This document shows, in pieces, positions 37,857-53,067 of a DNA stretch of 64,000 nucleotides. Position 1 is the first letter of the stretch; each line of letters begins with the position of its first letter. This DNA comes from Pristionchus mayeri (lineage: Eukaryota; Nematoda; Chromadorea; Rhabditida; Neodiplogasteridae). Under the pieces are notes generated by a model. It searched no databases and was not told where the DNA came from. It was given only the letters and a program-made list of their open reading frames with translations. The stretch spans positions 27,769,067 to 27,833,066 of the forward strand of contig BTRK01000002.1 of NCBI GenBank assembly GCA_036245805.1, in the 5' to 3' direction. A program made the translations under genes and the position numbers.

Positions 37857-39225
37857 GATGCGCAAGGTCGATTACCGCTGTTCGCCCTTAAATGTATACA
37901 GTTATTTTTAAGCAAACAAATTTTTATATGGTCAATGTTCTAAGACTCGAAAATTATGAAAGTGTTTTACCAAAAAGTAAGAGCAAACTAGTACACAAAA
38001 ATAAACGCTATTTATGAAGTATTCCCCAGTAAAATCAGGGATCTGACACACGGTTCTATCATGAACAAAAACAGTATAGAAACTATGGTCCTTCATTATA
38101 CTTTCTTCCGAGAAAGGGAGAATTCATTGATAAGTGCAGGAATGTCACTAATATAGCATATTTATTAGTTGAAGAAAGATCAGAGCGGTGAATACAACGA
38201 AGGGGAAGCCAGAAGTGAAGAGTGTTAAGGAATATAACGATCACATTCCAAGAAAATCAAAGCGATACGGAATTTAGCCCCAAAAATCAAGCATCAAAAG
38301 CATTTATCGGACACAATTTACAGAAAGCAATGGAACGTCGCCCAGCAGAAACAAACAACCTCTGTCCCGTTGTGCCTTGTGATTCCTCGGCTCCTCTCGC
38401 GCACCCGCACACCACGAATCGCACCATCTCTCTCGCCTCTCCATCCCCTTGCCGGTTGGTAACAAGAATGAAGTATATTCAGCATTTATGCACTCCTCCC
38501 TAATATCTGGCTATGTTCCGGGACAACTCTGATTTGCCGCATCATCAGCATTCATCATTGGAAAGAAGATACTGAATCCCTTCACGATTTTTGTTTTATC
38601 TTTTACGCGAAACGAATCTCCGGTAGCCTGGGTCCGGGGTCCGGGATGTGACATTAATGGACGCATTTCTCCTCCGCCGACCGGAATCGAGGAAGAATAT
38701 AACCGACAGTGTGTTGAATAGAAGGCCGTAGAGGGACCACGTAGAGGAGACAGGCAAGAGGAAGCCAAGAGGAAGCGTGATATAGTCTTTTTTCGCAACG
38801 TTACTCGAAATTACAACTACGATATTTGCCATTTGGTGATGTCACAAAATGAGAGATTGCGTCGAGGGAAGTAATACTATGTTACGGAATTTCATTCTTT
38901 GGAGTCTTTCTCCATTCATCAATTACTCGCCCGCCTGAATATATTTAGAGATTTAAATTATTTCACTTGAAATGATATTCACATTTCTTAACGACACATT
39001 GCTGAGTATATGCATTTCGGGGAAAACGTTTCTTCGCCCCTCAATTCACAGTTTGTATCATCCAAAACGTTGTGTTGAATATTAAAAGACCTTGTCTATT
39101 CAAAGATCAGAGATCATTTGTCTTGCATTTGCCCTAATTTGTTTAATATTTGAAAGAAATCATTCATTCATTTCACAATACCTCTTCTCACTCACATCGC
39201 CCCCCCCTCCCTTTCCGATACTATT

Positions 39226-39530
39226 ACTCGCCCGCCTCCCTCTTCCCGAAGGGAGGCATCCTCACTGACCGCAGTGGGGTCGGCTGCGCTTGGAGTGAGT
39301 TTTCACTGCAACTCTTAACAAGGCGCTCCATGGGGATCAGGCTCTGCAGCCTGGTATGTTGCATACTTCACTCCACCGAGGGCCATGCGACCAAGTGAGG
39401 TGGACGAGGAGTGTTGCCACTGATTGAGAGAAAGAAGGAAGGGAAGATGCAGGATAATGGAGATCTAGTTTAGACGGGGTAGAACAGAACGGAGGAGGAG
39501 AGAGAGGGAGTGATATAGTGGAGATACGCA
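39226..39530. repeat. GC-rich interspersed repeat, copy R1
   Basis: From TACTCGCCCGCC to the GA-rich tail it matches R2 at 43838-44140 closely, including GTGGGGTCGGCTGCGCTTGG and CACCGAGGGCCATGCGACCA. The two cores also share GGGTCGGCTG and ACCGAGGGCC with the tandem array at 44160-45905. The class is unknown. Confidence 0.8.
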
Positions 39531-40103
39531 AATGGTGGGGGATATGACCTTCGAGGGAGATGGGATGGAGAGGAGATATTTGAGCATCAGTACGTTTATC
39601 AAGAGATAACTGATGAGTACAGCAGACCATTTCTTGGTTCTCGTTCAAGAAGGAGGTCCCGAAGATGTGCATGAAGAGCTTGTTCCGTCTCTCTTTCGGG
39701 CTTACTCATCCGAGCGGTGATGAGAATTAGCATACAAGGCATAATACTTAGTTCATGATCGTTTAGCCTTGATATCGGTTGTTTCGCACAGAGGCGCTTC
39801 GACTCAAGTCCTCTTCGATGGGTTACATGACATTTCCAAGGCGAATGATGGAAGGAACAGGGGGATAGTCTCAGTACACCGATGAATTGTACCAACGAAT
39901 ATATTCTGTTTCTCGCTCACACCTGGGAAATGAATAAAAGAAGACCAGGAATGAATTGAAGTGACTCGTCATGCAGTGGAAACCCTCTCAGAATAATGAG
40001 ATGGCGGCAGTAGGGGAAATTAAATGTTTGCACATTCACTCAATACTCTTTGCGGGGGAAGGAGAGTGTCTCCTTTAAAAGTGAAGAGGAAGCAGAGTGT
40101 TTT

Positions 40104-40252
40104 GAATTCCCGCAATTTCGTATCTCGACTCCCAATTGGGGTAGCTGCTTTTAACTTCGTTTGTCCGGCGTAAATTTTTACGGCTATAATTAAAATTTCA
40201 ATTCTCTATTACAGCTCGACTAATAGCCGAGAAACGAAATTTGCGGGAATTC
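40104..40252. repeat. 149-bp MITE-like element
   Basis: The ends GAATTCCCGCAATTTCGT and ACGAAATTTGCGGGAATTC form inverted repeats of about 25 bp with one indel, followed by weaker pairing. No coding sequence and no clear target duplication. Confidence 0.7.
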
Positions 40253-40522
40253 AGATAGTTGCTTGTCTCATTGACTTGTCCGCGCGATGAATGGTGTAAT
40301 CAGTGGAATCTCTAGTCTCTCCTCACACCTTATCATTCTCGAGCACGTTGTATCCAACCAGGTGTGATTAGTAGGAAAATTCGCGTGAAATGACTCTCTA
40401 AATTATCCCCACCCTCTCACCAACCTGACCTTAGAGAGATAACGCAGAATGAATAGAGCATTTCTTTCAAAGCCATCCCTAGTGATTAGTGTGCATTTCG
40501 TCTTGTTATTTCACAATTTCCG

Positions 40523-43361
<2,839 letters not shown>

Positions 43362-43837
43362 GATGGAGAATGGCAGAGGAGGTGAAGAGGAAGGGAGAAA
43401 AGAGAGCAGGCCGATGAAGAAAAACATCATCCCCATGTGCACATAATAAAACAGAGCTTACTCCTTGCACAAGTGCAAACTTTATCGACCCGTGATACAA
43501 AACGATCTTTAGCGTTCATCTTTAGCGGGTCAAATTCTTCTTCCTCATTCTTATTATCTCTCCACAGGGTTAATGTCCCTTCTGTTCCTCATATCGCTGA
43601 CCTAGCCACTCTCTAATCGGCCTCACTATTCCTTCCTCACACTGGCACACATCAGCTAATGATAATGATCTTACCTTACTCATGATGATGATTCATTGGT
43701 CCTTGCTATCTGTGCACAATCAACGTGTCATGTATATTTTATCAGGATTTTATTGCCCCCCTGTTTTATTTTCCATGTCCTGCAATGACCTATTCGAACT
43801 GAAACGCGGGCATAGAAAGTAGTCTATTCTTCCCCGA

Positions 43838-44140
43838 TTACTCGCCCGGCCACCTTTCCCCAAAGGGAGGCCATCCTCACTGGCCGCAGTGGGGTCGGCT
43901 GCGCTTGGAGTAAAGATTCATAGCAATTTTTAATCGGGTCCAGGAGGGGGGGGGGGGGGGGGGGGGGTTGTTGCATACTTCACTCCACCGAGGGCCATGC
44001 GACCAAGTGAGGTGGACGAGGAGTGTTGCCACTGATTGAGAGATAGGAGGAAGGGGAGGTAAAATATTATGGAGATCTAGCCAAGGCGGGGTAGAGCAGA
44101 ACGGAGGAGGAGAGAGAGGGATAAGGAGAGTGTATCCTAC
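43838..44140. repeat. GC-rich interspersed repeat, copy R2, with a G tract
   Basis: Direct copy of R1 at 39226-39530. A run of 22 G (43946-43967) replaces part of its middle. The tail (GGAGGAGAGAGAGGGA) ends near the start of the tandem array. Confidence 0.8.
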
Positions 44141-44159
44141 GGGAGAGAGAGATATGACC

Positions 44160-45905
44160 CGACAGTCGCTCTGTAAGGAGGCAATGCCCCCTTCCTGCAC
44201 TCGAATTGTGGCCCCCGCCCTCTCCGTCCCCGTCTTCACCTTTTCCCGGCTGGGAGACATCGAGATGCCCACAGTCCGCCTCGGGGTCGGCTGTACCCAG
44301 CTTCCTGGTCCTACGCCCGCATCCGGATCGCAAATCGGCTGCTCCGAATGTGGCGCGGACCTCTCCGCATACCGAGGGCCGGACGGATTTGTGAGGGGAA
44401 GCGAAGAAGGAAGGAAAAAAGGGCCTTCATAGGACTGGCGTTCCCTAGTCGCGACGTGAAAGAACTGTCGGACAGAGGCGAGCGAGGTGGACAGAGGAAT
44501 CAGAGGGAGAGGAGAGGGGCCTTGTTTGGCACTTTGCCAGCAGATGGGAAAGAGAGGCGGAGCGATAGCAGAGGGGGGGGAGGCGAATGATGTGGAAGGT
44601 CGAACCAAAATTATGTGGTTCCTAAATTGAACAAAGGTTCTCACAACCTCTAGCAATTAATTGCCAATATTTTTTTCAAAATATCGAATAAGAACACTGT
44701 GAACACTGGATTTACTAATTTCGGATTACAAATCAATCAAAAATATCTAGAAATTACAGTGGACAATAGCAGCCAAAATATGAGTTCAGAGCAAGAAGAG
44801 GGGGACTTGATAATTTTGTAATCGGAGGAGAGATTACGGAAGCGATGCCTCCTTTCAGCACTCAATTGGTGGCCCCCGCCCTCGCTGTCCCCGTCATCGC
44901 CTTTGGCTATGTGGCCTTCGAATGGCTGGGGGATATCGAGTTGCCCACAGTCCGCCTCGGGGTCGGCTGTACACAACTTCCAGCGCCTACGCCCGCATAC
45001 CGGATCGCCAACCGACTTTCCGAATGTGACGCGGTGCTCTCCGCATACCGAGGGCCGGACGGACTTGTGAGGGGGAGCGAAGAAGAAGGAAAAAAGTGCC
45101 TTCATAGTACTGACGCTCTCTAGTCACTACGGGACAGAACTGCCGGACTGAGGCGAGCGAGGGGAGAGTAGAGGGGTCAAGAGGGAAGGAAGAGGAGTGG
45201 GCCTTGTTTAGCACTTTGTCAGCAGAAGTGAATGAGAGACGAGGCGAAAACAGATGAGGGGTAAGGGAGGTGGAATGATTAATCACATCTCTGTTTTGGG
45301 CAGGGTATTCTCACAAACTTTTAAAAATTAACTATTAATCATTAAATGAGGGAAAATGAGAAATGCGATTGATTGTTCTGTTAATTTTAAGGAGAATTAG
45401 TAAACTCAAGAATTAACACTCACACAACTACCGCGGACAAAAGAAACGGAGATATGGGAATTCAGAGCAAATATGTATAATTTCTTGTTAATATTGTAAT
45501 CAATGAGTTGGTATTACTTTCTACGGGAGTAATGCCTCCATTCTGCACTCAATTGGTGGCCCCCGCCCTCGCTGTCCCCGTCATCGCCTTTGGCTATTTG
45601 GCCTTCGAGTGGCTGGGAGACATCGAGTTGCCCACAGTCCGCCTCGGGGTCGGCTGTACACAACATTCGCTCATTGTATACCTCAATCGAACTGATCTGT
45701 ATCATTCTCGAATGGGTAGCAATGGTTCAGTATACCGAGGGCCGGTATGACTTGTGAGGGGGCGCGGGAAATGAGGCAAAAATGATAGGACTGGCGCTCT
45801 CTAGATGTGACGGGGCAGAACTGTCGAGGAGAAGCGAGAGAGGAGGGTAGGGGAGTCAAGGGGCCAGGAAGAGTAGGAGGAAATGTTGCAGCACTCTGCC
45901 TTTAT
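44160..45905. repeat. Tandem array of a GC-rich unit, three copies, about 680-bp period
   Basis: Units R3 (44160-44600), R4 (44830-45275) and R5 (45525-45905) each start with GTGGCCCCCGCCCTC and contain CACAGTCCGCCTCGGGGTCG and TACCGAGGGCC. Each ends with a purine-rich stretch. AT-rich spacers of about 230 bp between them are also related (TTCAGAGCAA). In R5 the middle about 60 bp is replaced by unrelated sequence. No long conserved frame was found. It could be a satellite, a transposon-derived repeat or a non-coding RNA gene cluster. Confidence 0.7.
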
Positions 45906-46411
45906 CCCGCCCCATACCATTCCCCTCGGACAGTACATGCGAGTGCGAGGGGGCGCTATTAGGAGAGGGGAGTAGGAGAGGAGAGAGGCGGACCCTTCCA
46001 ACCTGAGGTGCACTCCCTTTTATAGTATTCTTGAGAAAGCAGTGTTTCTAGCTATGAAGAACTCTTGAGGTTGCCACTTGAATGCATAATTTACTACAAT
46101 GAATAAGAAAATTGTGTTAAAAAATAGAACGTAGAATGGTAGTCAAATATCGAATGTGCATCGATATACGAAGGGAATTTAGATGCGGGTTTAGAATGCT
46201 CATACATGTGAAGCGGGAAGTGCTGCGAGTAGGCAGGAGGTTAAACATAATGAGAAAGTTGGCTCAGTAAAAGCTTCTTCCATATTGTTATACCGACCAC
46301 ACGCAGGAATACAGTGGGATACGACTTCGATTCCTTTGAAATAGATAAGTGCGGACACAATCAAAAGAAGTTGAATAAGGGCTGCAGTCAACAAATTAAT
46401 AGGAGGGCGTT

Positions 46412-46938
46412 TTAGAAGATGGAATTAAAGAAGTTTCTAATTGAACGCAGAATCTTGTTGAAGGTTGGGATATTTGCTTCTTCCCTCTCCCGGCGGATTC
46501 TTTCCTCACGCTCCAATCTTAAATTCTCCTGAATTTGCCAGTCTTCGAAGAGCTTTTTTAGACCGACAGAGAAGGAGTCCTGAAAAGTTTGATCTAGTTT
46601 CGTGTAAAATATAAACTAAAAAATACTCACCTTGAGATTGATCTTTCTATGGATCGTTCGTTTTGTGCGTTCGCCGATTTCATTTTCAATTTGCGAACGT
46701 TGATATAGAAAGTTGCCGATGATTCTGAAAATAATGAACTAGTTCGAATAAACCTTACAATGCAATTTCGAATAATGCAATCAACATAACAATTACTTAC
46801 CCAGCACTGTCCTTGTTGTACGCGATTCCTTCCTCGCTCGTGATCTTCTCTGGAGAGGCCGAACGAAGATGACGAAGAAGATAGAAGATGAGAAGATGCG
46901 AACGAAGTTGAGACGAGCAGGAAGACCAGATAGCACAT
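46412..46938 (-). pseudogene. Small secreted coiled-coil protein gene, copy 1, frameshifted
   Basis: Exons 46938-46801, 46724-46631 and 46580-46412. The signal peptide is MCYLVFLLVSTSFASS followed by a Ser-rich tract. Exon 1 is 138 nt here but 140 nt in copy 2 (56479-56340), and exon 2 needs the 140-nt phase. The two bases are missing near codons 26-28 (TTCGGCCTCTCC against TTCGCCTTCTCTCC). Exons 2 and 3 are intact (NFLYQRSQIENEIGERTK; then WQIQENLRLEREERIRRE) and predict a charged helix ending in TAA. The function is unknown. An alternative is that the gene still makes a different, shorter product. Confidence 0.7.
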
Positions 46939-49629
46939 GATTGCGTTAATTAAACATACTACACTCGCTGGCTTATATACTATTGTTATCGGATGCTTCC
47001 ATCATACCCTCTTCCGATCTCCATTCCAGTGATTGATTGATCCTAACCAGAGGGTATCATAAAGGTGTAACCCCTCATTCCGGAGCCTTCCGATCTGGAA
47101 CAACGGAAACCTTGTTGCTCAAGAATTCAAATATTCATTTCCCCATAGGTTTCATTTCCCCATAGGTAAACTAAATTTTCCGAAGGGGCTATGAAGAAAA
47201 TCGATACTGTGAAATGAATGGGGGAATAAAAGAGGCAGTTCGATATGAGTAATGAGGGATATGAGGAAGAGGTTAGAGCGGAAATCTTACATCGGGGTGC
47301 AATCTACTTTATACGTACGCCAATATAATTAATAACATGAATGATTGGAGATCAAGTGACGAACACGGATTAATGGACAAATTTCACAAAAAAGATCTGT
47401 CTAAATTGAAAAAGTTCTGTCAATTTCCATCAACAGAGTACTTCGGCAGAGTTCCTTCAATTCTCCAGGTACTCGTCCCCCTCCACTCCAATCACTGCAT
47501 CATGCACTGCCTTCGCTGACTGTCCCGATAGCCCGTACTTCCTCGTCAGATTCTGGAGTGGCGATGATTAGGAGCTATAATGTCAAGCGATTTTACAGTC
47601 GATTAGACATGACTACATTACTACATTTGAAGTACAGTTAGATAAGGCTGAATGCTAGGTGCATGCGTTTCTTTCGAAACAAGAATAGAAACATAAATTC
47701 ATCGTTGCTTTTGCAATTGGAAAGTCAGATTGAAACTCGTTTGAGATAATATTATGGTCTAATCTGAAAATATCTCACGGGTTCACTCTGCTTCACGAGC
47801 ATGTCTCCATCCATCCGCGCCTGCTTGAGCAAATCCGCTGCCTCAAAAATTTCCCCTATCTTACGCTTCTCGCCATTATGCCTACCGCTTGATCTCCAGT
47901 CTTCTGGAGTATCCATGCATGCAGTTGATCCACGTTCAGCCCAAGTGGCAAAAATGGATCGGTTGCTGCAGTTGCAGCAGCTGCTGTGGGAGTCGCAGCA
48001 AAAGACTGCTCGATCCTCCTCGACTTAGCAGGCGGTTCTCCATTGTGCTGCTCGCTGTGGGAAGGGGCGAGGGTCCGAACAATTTCGATCTCAGCTAACA
48101 CTTTCTTCACCAAGTCGGGAGAGAGGTTCAGACGATCGAACATGTCCTAGAATAGGTAGAGATTTCGAAAACGGACAGATTTACGGAGAGCTAGAAGCGT
48201 TGCTTTTAGTGTTTGCGACTAATTTCATAGAGATATTTCAGAAAAAAATGCGGAAACTAACTGATTTGGAGAAGCCAAGTAATATCTTCCCGTCAATCTC
48301 CTTGTGCACGAAAGTGTTGGCGATCTGAAGGTGATAATCAGTCGATTTTGCTAGGAAATAGGAGAGTAAACCTTAATATGCTAATATGCTCTCACCCTTT
48401 CGTCATTAGTGATTCGCATCATCCACACTTTCACATCACTCGGCGAAAAACTAATCGCATCATAGTATTTGAAATGTCCACGAGCAGCAGCACTTGATAC
48501 AGTCGAACTCGAAGGTTGTTGATCCAATGACCTCTCTGTCTTCTCATCCGATTCTCGGTGCTGCAAACGACAACAATGGAACAATAGCTTTAGCTGTTGC
48601 TTTCTGATTTTTTATGACAGTGTCTATAATAATTATGTTCTTTTTTTAAAATAAAAGCACTCAATACCTTCTTATCCGTCTTATCCCTACTTCTATCCTT
48701 CTCTTCTCCTTTTCCATCCGAGTTGATAGTGAGAACCTCGGTAGACCGAGTTCCAGTAGATGAATTCTTCTTTGTATCCTTCGTCCTCATCACTTCGTTG
48801 TACTTTTCAAATTCATTCCAAATCTGCAATAATATTTTCATATTTTCATTTACAAACCACCTCCCAGTTATTCTCATATTGAAATAGAAAATTGCATACA
48901 ATGCTTTTACGCGTTCTATCATCTTCTCTAGCAATATGCATGACACTCACATTCTTATCAGTCTTTGCTCGAATGGTCTTCGCAATCGCCTCCCTGATCT
49001 TGCCTCCCCTCTTGTCAATTCCCTCGTACCACTCCTTCCACTGCACTCCTCGACTTCTGAATGACACGAATTGTGAACTTCACTTCGAATAAATTTCACT
49101 TGTCATTAACGCTGTCAAGGTTATGATGGAGCTTTTCAAAAGCAAAATTTTGTAATAAAAAAAGTTCGAGTTTCAAGCCGGGTTTGTTATGGCTTTTCTA
49201 AGGCACAGTATACTTACATTCTCCGGAGGTGGTCTCGAGAGGAACATCTCTGCGTATTTCACTAGGAAAACACCGCAATCGACCGATCCGGGCGCTTGTT
49301 GAGGCAGTCCAATTGGTATTAGTAATTCAAGTGAATGGTTTCTGAAGTTCCCCCCATCCTGCAACTTATTTTTCGAAACAAAATCGCTGTAATCCAGAGA
49401 TCAAAGATCACTCACTTCCTCTTCGACTTCTGGTGCACGATCTCGAGAAAGTCTCGGATTACCTCGAATGAGCATGCTCTGAAATATTTTTATTATTACG
49501 AAGTCTACGATGCAAATAACCTCTTCTTATCGTCAGGGTCGTAAAGGGAATCGAGGATAATGACGAACGATTCAGCCTCGCTTTCCTTCTTCGAATTCTG
49601 AAATAATGGGTGTCAAAAGATCACGTTAC

Positions 49630-49932
49630 AAGGAAACCGCAAAACGCGTCCTAACTCAAACCGAAATTGGAGTATACTAGTGGCTAGGTACCCCTAAGGG
49701 ATGTCCAAAACCGTTTTCACAACTATGGGAGATCACTTTCTAATTACCGAAATACCGACTGAGCCAGCTGGGCTGATGTGACCCTACGAATCGCATACTA
49801 GCATGGGCAAAATGTAATTAGCAAGTGATATCCCATAGTTGTGAAAACGGTTTTGGACATCCCTTAGGGGTACCTAGCCACTAGTATACTCCAATTTCGG
49901 TTTGAGTTAGGACGCGTTTTGCGGTTTCCTTG
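49630..49932. mobile_element. 303-bp MITE with about 115-bp inverted repeats
   Basis: The arms from CAAGGAAACCGCAAAACGCG and its complement are perfect for about 90 bp and nearly so for 115 bp, with a central loop of about 70 bp. TTA flanks both sides (49627-49629 and 49933-49935). Three-base TWA targets and long inverted repeats fit PIF/Harbinger-type MITEs. The corresponding site in duplication unit 2 is empty. Confidence 0.9.
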
Positions 49933-49935
49933 TTA

Positions 49936-50217
49936 GGATTGCAGTATCGAATTCCAACTTCGCATACCCTCTGGCACCTCTTCCCCTCTCTCTGCCCGAA
50001 GTTCCATCGAGCTTGGTTGAAATGCCAGAGGGCCCCCTCGAGTGAGGGGACGGTGTGAGTGCAAAGTTCGATGGGAGTGCGAGATTCGTACACTCTGGAG
50101 TTGGAGTGCGAGATTCGATTAGAGAGAGAGGGTTGACTCTCTCTAGTGCGCAAGTTCGAGGGAGATGGGAAGGACCGCCAGAGGGTACGAATCTCGCGAA
50201 TTCGATCCTGCATCACG
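49936..50217. mobile_element. Second MITE, 282 bp, abutting the first at the same TTA
   Basis: Diverged inverted ends (ATCGAATTC..CATACCCTCTGGC and GCCAGAGGGTACG..GAATTCGAT) bounded by TTA at 49933-49935 and 50218-50220. It is older than its neighbour judging by arm divergence. The inner part is rich in GAGAGAG and CCCCTC. Confidence 0.75.
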
Positions 50218-52804
50218 TTATTATGGACTGTTTCTTCTAATAAATCATCTTCAAATTTAATACCTGTCGCGTCGTCTTTCTATCAGTTCTGACTGGGGAA
50301 ATACACTTTGAGGGCTGCACGACTATGATGAGATACCTTAAAATTACAACTGCGGCTAAGATTAGCAGTATGGTTCAATCAAATGTTGCTTCTAAACGTC
50401 CCAATATTTTATTTGTAGATGAGTGGACTTTACGAATTATAAATCCTCACATGTGATTGTCCTCGACGAAAGGGATGACCAGATAGTCCATCAAGAAGAG
50501 GTCGACTTTAACCGTCCATTTAGACCCAACCTCGTAGTTACGCTCCACCTTGCAAAATACAAATTTTGATGATTATTCCAGGGAGATAAACCTCAGTCGA
50601 TAATAATGCTCTGATCAATTCTCAACAAAGTAATTATTTTCCTTTAGAAGTGAAATTTTTCTTCTTTATCATTATCATTTGAGAATCACCACTCAGTTTT
50701 CGATCACAACGCTCTGATACACTCATTCTCCACTATGACTTTTTGAGGAGAATATTCGTCGATGCAAACCGTGTTCATCCTCAGAGCGATTGCCTTGTCT
50801 CCATCAGCGTAAGCTCGTTTATCCATTCCTTTCGTGAGATCACCGTAGAAGATAGACGAGAAAATGAATGTCTTCTCACTTCTATAATGTCTTCGTAAAA
50901 TTGTAGTAGAAAATCAAAAAGTATTCGATTCGTATTGTCTTAAAGAGTATGGAGTATTGCCATGATTTTAAGTGAAAGTAGAACACGGATATTTTCAGGT
51001 GATACCCATTCTTTTTAGACTAAGAATATCATTGTTCGGAACTTTCTTAAAATTTTGTAGAATGCATATTCGGAAACCCACATCGCCTTCGGAATTTCCT
51101 CAGTCACAATCGACAAGTAGAAGTCGATGAAACCAGTGCTCACCTTCAACAACTCCATTCCACATCTGCTTATTGGCTCTCAATTATCTATCAAGCATGT
51201 TCAAGTGTATCTTCTTCATTCACGGGCTTTTACCACTCTCTTACTAATGGAATTGCATACACAAAACTAACCATTTTATTGGCACAAACGTCGTGCATGT
51301 TGGCGAAGAGCAGCGTTTGGCCCTTGAAACTTCAGAGTTCTCTAGCTCCAGAAGCATCATCGTCCACTTCCCCCTCTCCGTCGCTCAAATATCTCTCCTC
51401 GAAGCACAGTGTTGGTGGGCTGACCAAGGGAAGAGGCGGCGAGCCCTAAGTTATCCACCGTTAGTCACCTCAGTCACTATTACCAGATGATATTAACCAC
51501 AACTACATGTAGTCTTCACTAACCTCCTGTACACTCCTCTCCTCCTTTATCTGCACACTGAGCATGAATAGTCGCAGGCTCTCTGCCGATTGAGCATCGA
51601 TTTCTGATTCGCTTCAATGACTTTCATGGCTTCTTCGAATTTTCTCAGCAGATTATCGTGCCTGCAATGGAACCTTGATCAGATTCCAACGTTCCTTACT
51701 ATGGAGTTCCACTCTCAATATTTAGATACTTCGATTTAGATGTTCTAGTCAGAATTTTAGAAAGTGATCTGGGAGCTGTGCATCAACTAACTGATTCCTG
51801 AATCCGTTCCTCTCATTCTTGAGATTTTCGCTTTCTTTTCGCAGATGCTCGAGAGTTGCCCTCTCTACCTCGAGCTTTTTCTGTAAAGGAAATTGAATTA
51901 ATTTTAATTTGGCATGCATATTATTGCACCAAACAATGATGCACACTCACTTAAAAAAGATGAATTGTTTAAAAATGGTATATAATTTGCCAATTCAATT
52001 TCGATTTTTCTCTCTCTTGCTTCCGCGTTTTCCTTTGCCTTAGTTGAAGAGTGTGCATTCTCCGTCCAGGTCTGAACTTTCATATTGAAAAACAGCACCA
52101 TTCACAAAGTTATCCATTTTAAAAAAAAGGTTTCGAAAAAAAGGCAAACAATTACTTTCAGATTCTCGCTTAGTTCTTCCATTGCTTTGTCCTTCTCCTT
52201 TTCACCATCTTTGAGTTCTTTGAGTTTTCTAAATTTATAACATTGCTTCGAAAAAAATAACTGGAAATAACTGGCCTCCCCATTGCCTCAAGCTCGTCAT
52301 CCTTAGTGTATTTCATATTTATGAACTTCTTCTCACATTTCTGAAAAATCATTTAAGTCTTGCCTATTACTCTCTGCAAAAGTGAGTGGAACCCTCTAAT
52401 ATAGCCATTTACCGAATGCGCGTCTGCCAGTTTCTTCTTTTCCTCGTAGATCATGTCTCGTTCCTGAAAGGACATTTTCACGAATAGGTCGGGCATGTGT
52501 AAGCTGCACATCTATGTGATTATCTACCTGCACGACTTCCTCGAAACTCCCATTGAGTAGTCTGTTCTGCTTCTCCAGTGTTGCAATGAGCCGATCATTG
52601 GAAGATGCGCCCTGAATGTAAATTGGTCCGTGTTAGGGATGGCCATTCGATGCGAAGTAGCGATTCCCCATACCAGAAGGGTTTAAAGGGTTAGCTGGTT
52701 TTCGAAAAGATTGGGTAGATGAGGACTTAGTGAAAATTGTAGATAGTTTTTATGCTAATTGAAGCGTAGGAGGGACTGTATTATGAGGGAATATCGGGAA
52801 GCAT

Positions 52805-52955
52805 ATTATTCGGTAATACGCCGGATGAGAACCAAAAAAGTACCCTTCTCCTGCATGTTTACAGTAGATTCCCAGAGTGTCAAAAATGCTTCTCTGAAAG
52901 TCCTACAGAAGGGTCCATTTTTTGGTTCTGATCCGGTGTAGTGCCGTATTATTCT
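52805..52955. repeat. Palindromic element of about 150 bp
   Basis: CCGGATGAGAACCAAAAAA on the left pairs with TTTTTTGGTTCTGATCCGG on the right, and the pairing extends outward through TATTATTCGGTAATAC. It lies in the first intron of the degraded protease gene. The core GGATGAGAAC is shared with the palindromes at 21-102 and 8472-8557. Confidence 0.65.
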
Positions 52956-53067
52956 GAACAACCTGATTAGCGCAAATTTCGCTTGTCACTCAAATTATCC
53001 TACTCACTGGCTCATGTTGATTTACAGACGATCCACTTATTTCCGCCGATTTTTCTGTGGAAACCAT

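Larger units (their letters stand above)
37857..40522. other. Gene-poor interval
   Basis: No convincing gene was found. It contains one interspersed GC-rich repeat (39226-39530) and a 149-bp MITE-like element (40104-40252). The remaining frames (38222-38503, 38511-38832, 39599-39895) lack domain signals and splice context. Confidence 0.5.
47457..53067 (-). pseudogene. Coiled coil + Ulp1/SENP-type (C48) protease + tandem SAM, copy 1, degraded
   Basis: Start ATG 53067 (MVSTEKSAEISGSS), then coiled-coil exons (NDRLIATLEKQNRLL, ERDMIYEEKKKLADAHS, LEHLRKESENLKNE). C48 core: STGFIDFYLSIV, SEKTFIFSSIFYGDL, His in VEDNHM (exon ending near 50450), Asp in VIILDSLYDP (near 49550), Gln and Cys in GLPQQ..GSVDCGVF (Cys codon 49275-49277). 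Two SAM-like domains follow (SDVKVWMMRI..EIDGKILLGFSKS; then DQLHAWILQK..YGLSGQSAKAVHDAV), with stop at 47457. Against copy 2 it has a one-base deletion near 51595, an in-frame TGA at 51332-51334 and a five-base deletion near 49053. Three independent lesions argue for a pseudogene, although the catalytic residues are still readable. Confidence 0.75.

Noticed and set aside
43877..44656. 259-codon minus-strand frame, Pro and Ser rich
   Set aside because: It spans GC-rich repeats and a G tract, and the frame is not kept in the sister repeats.
46200..46394. Minus-strand frame conserved at 55759-55944 (YFKG.. and YFKV.. after LLLIVSALI)
   Set aside because: It is conserved between duplication units and has a hydrophobic start, but similarity is expected from the duplication itself and no splice link to the neighbouring gene closes in frame. 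It may be a 3' exon or chance.
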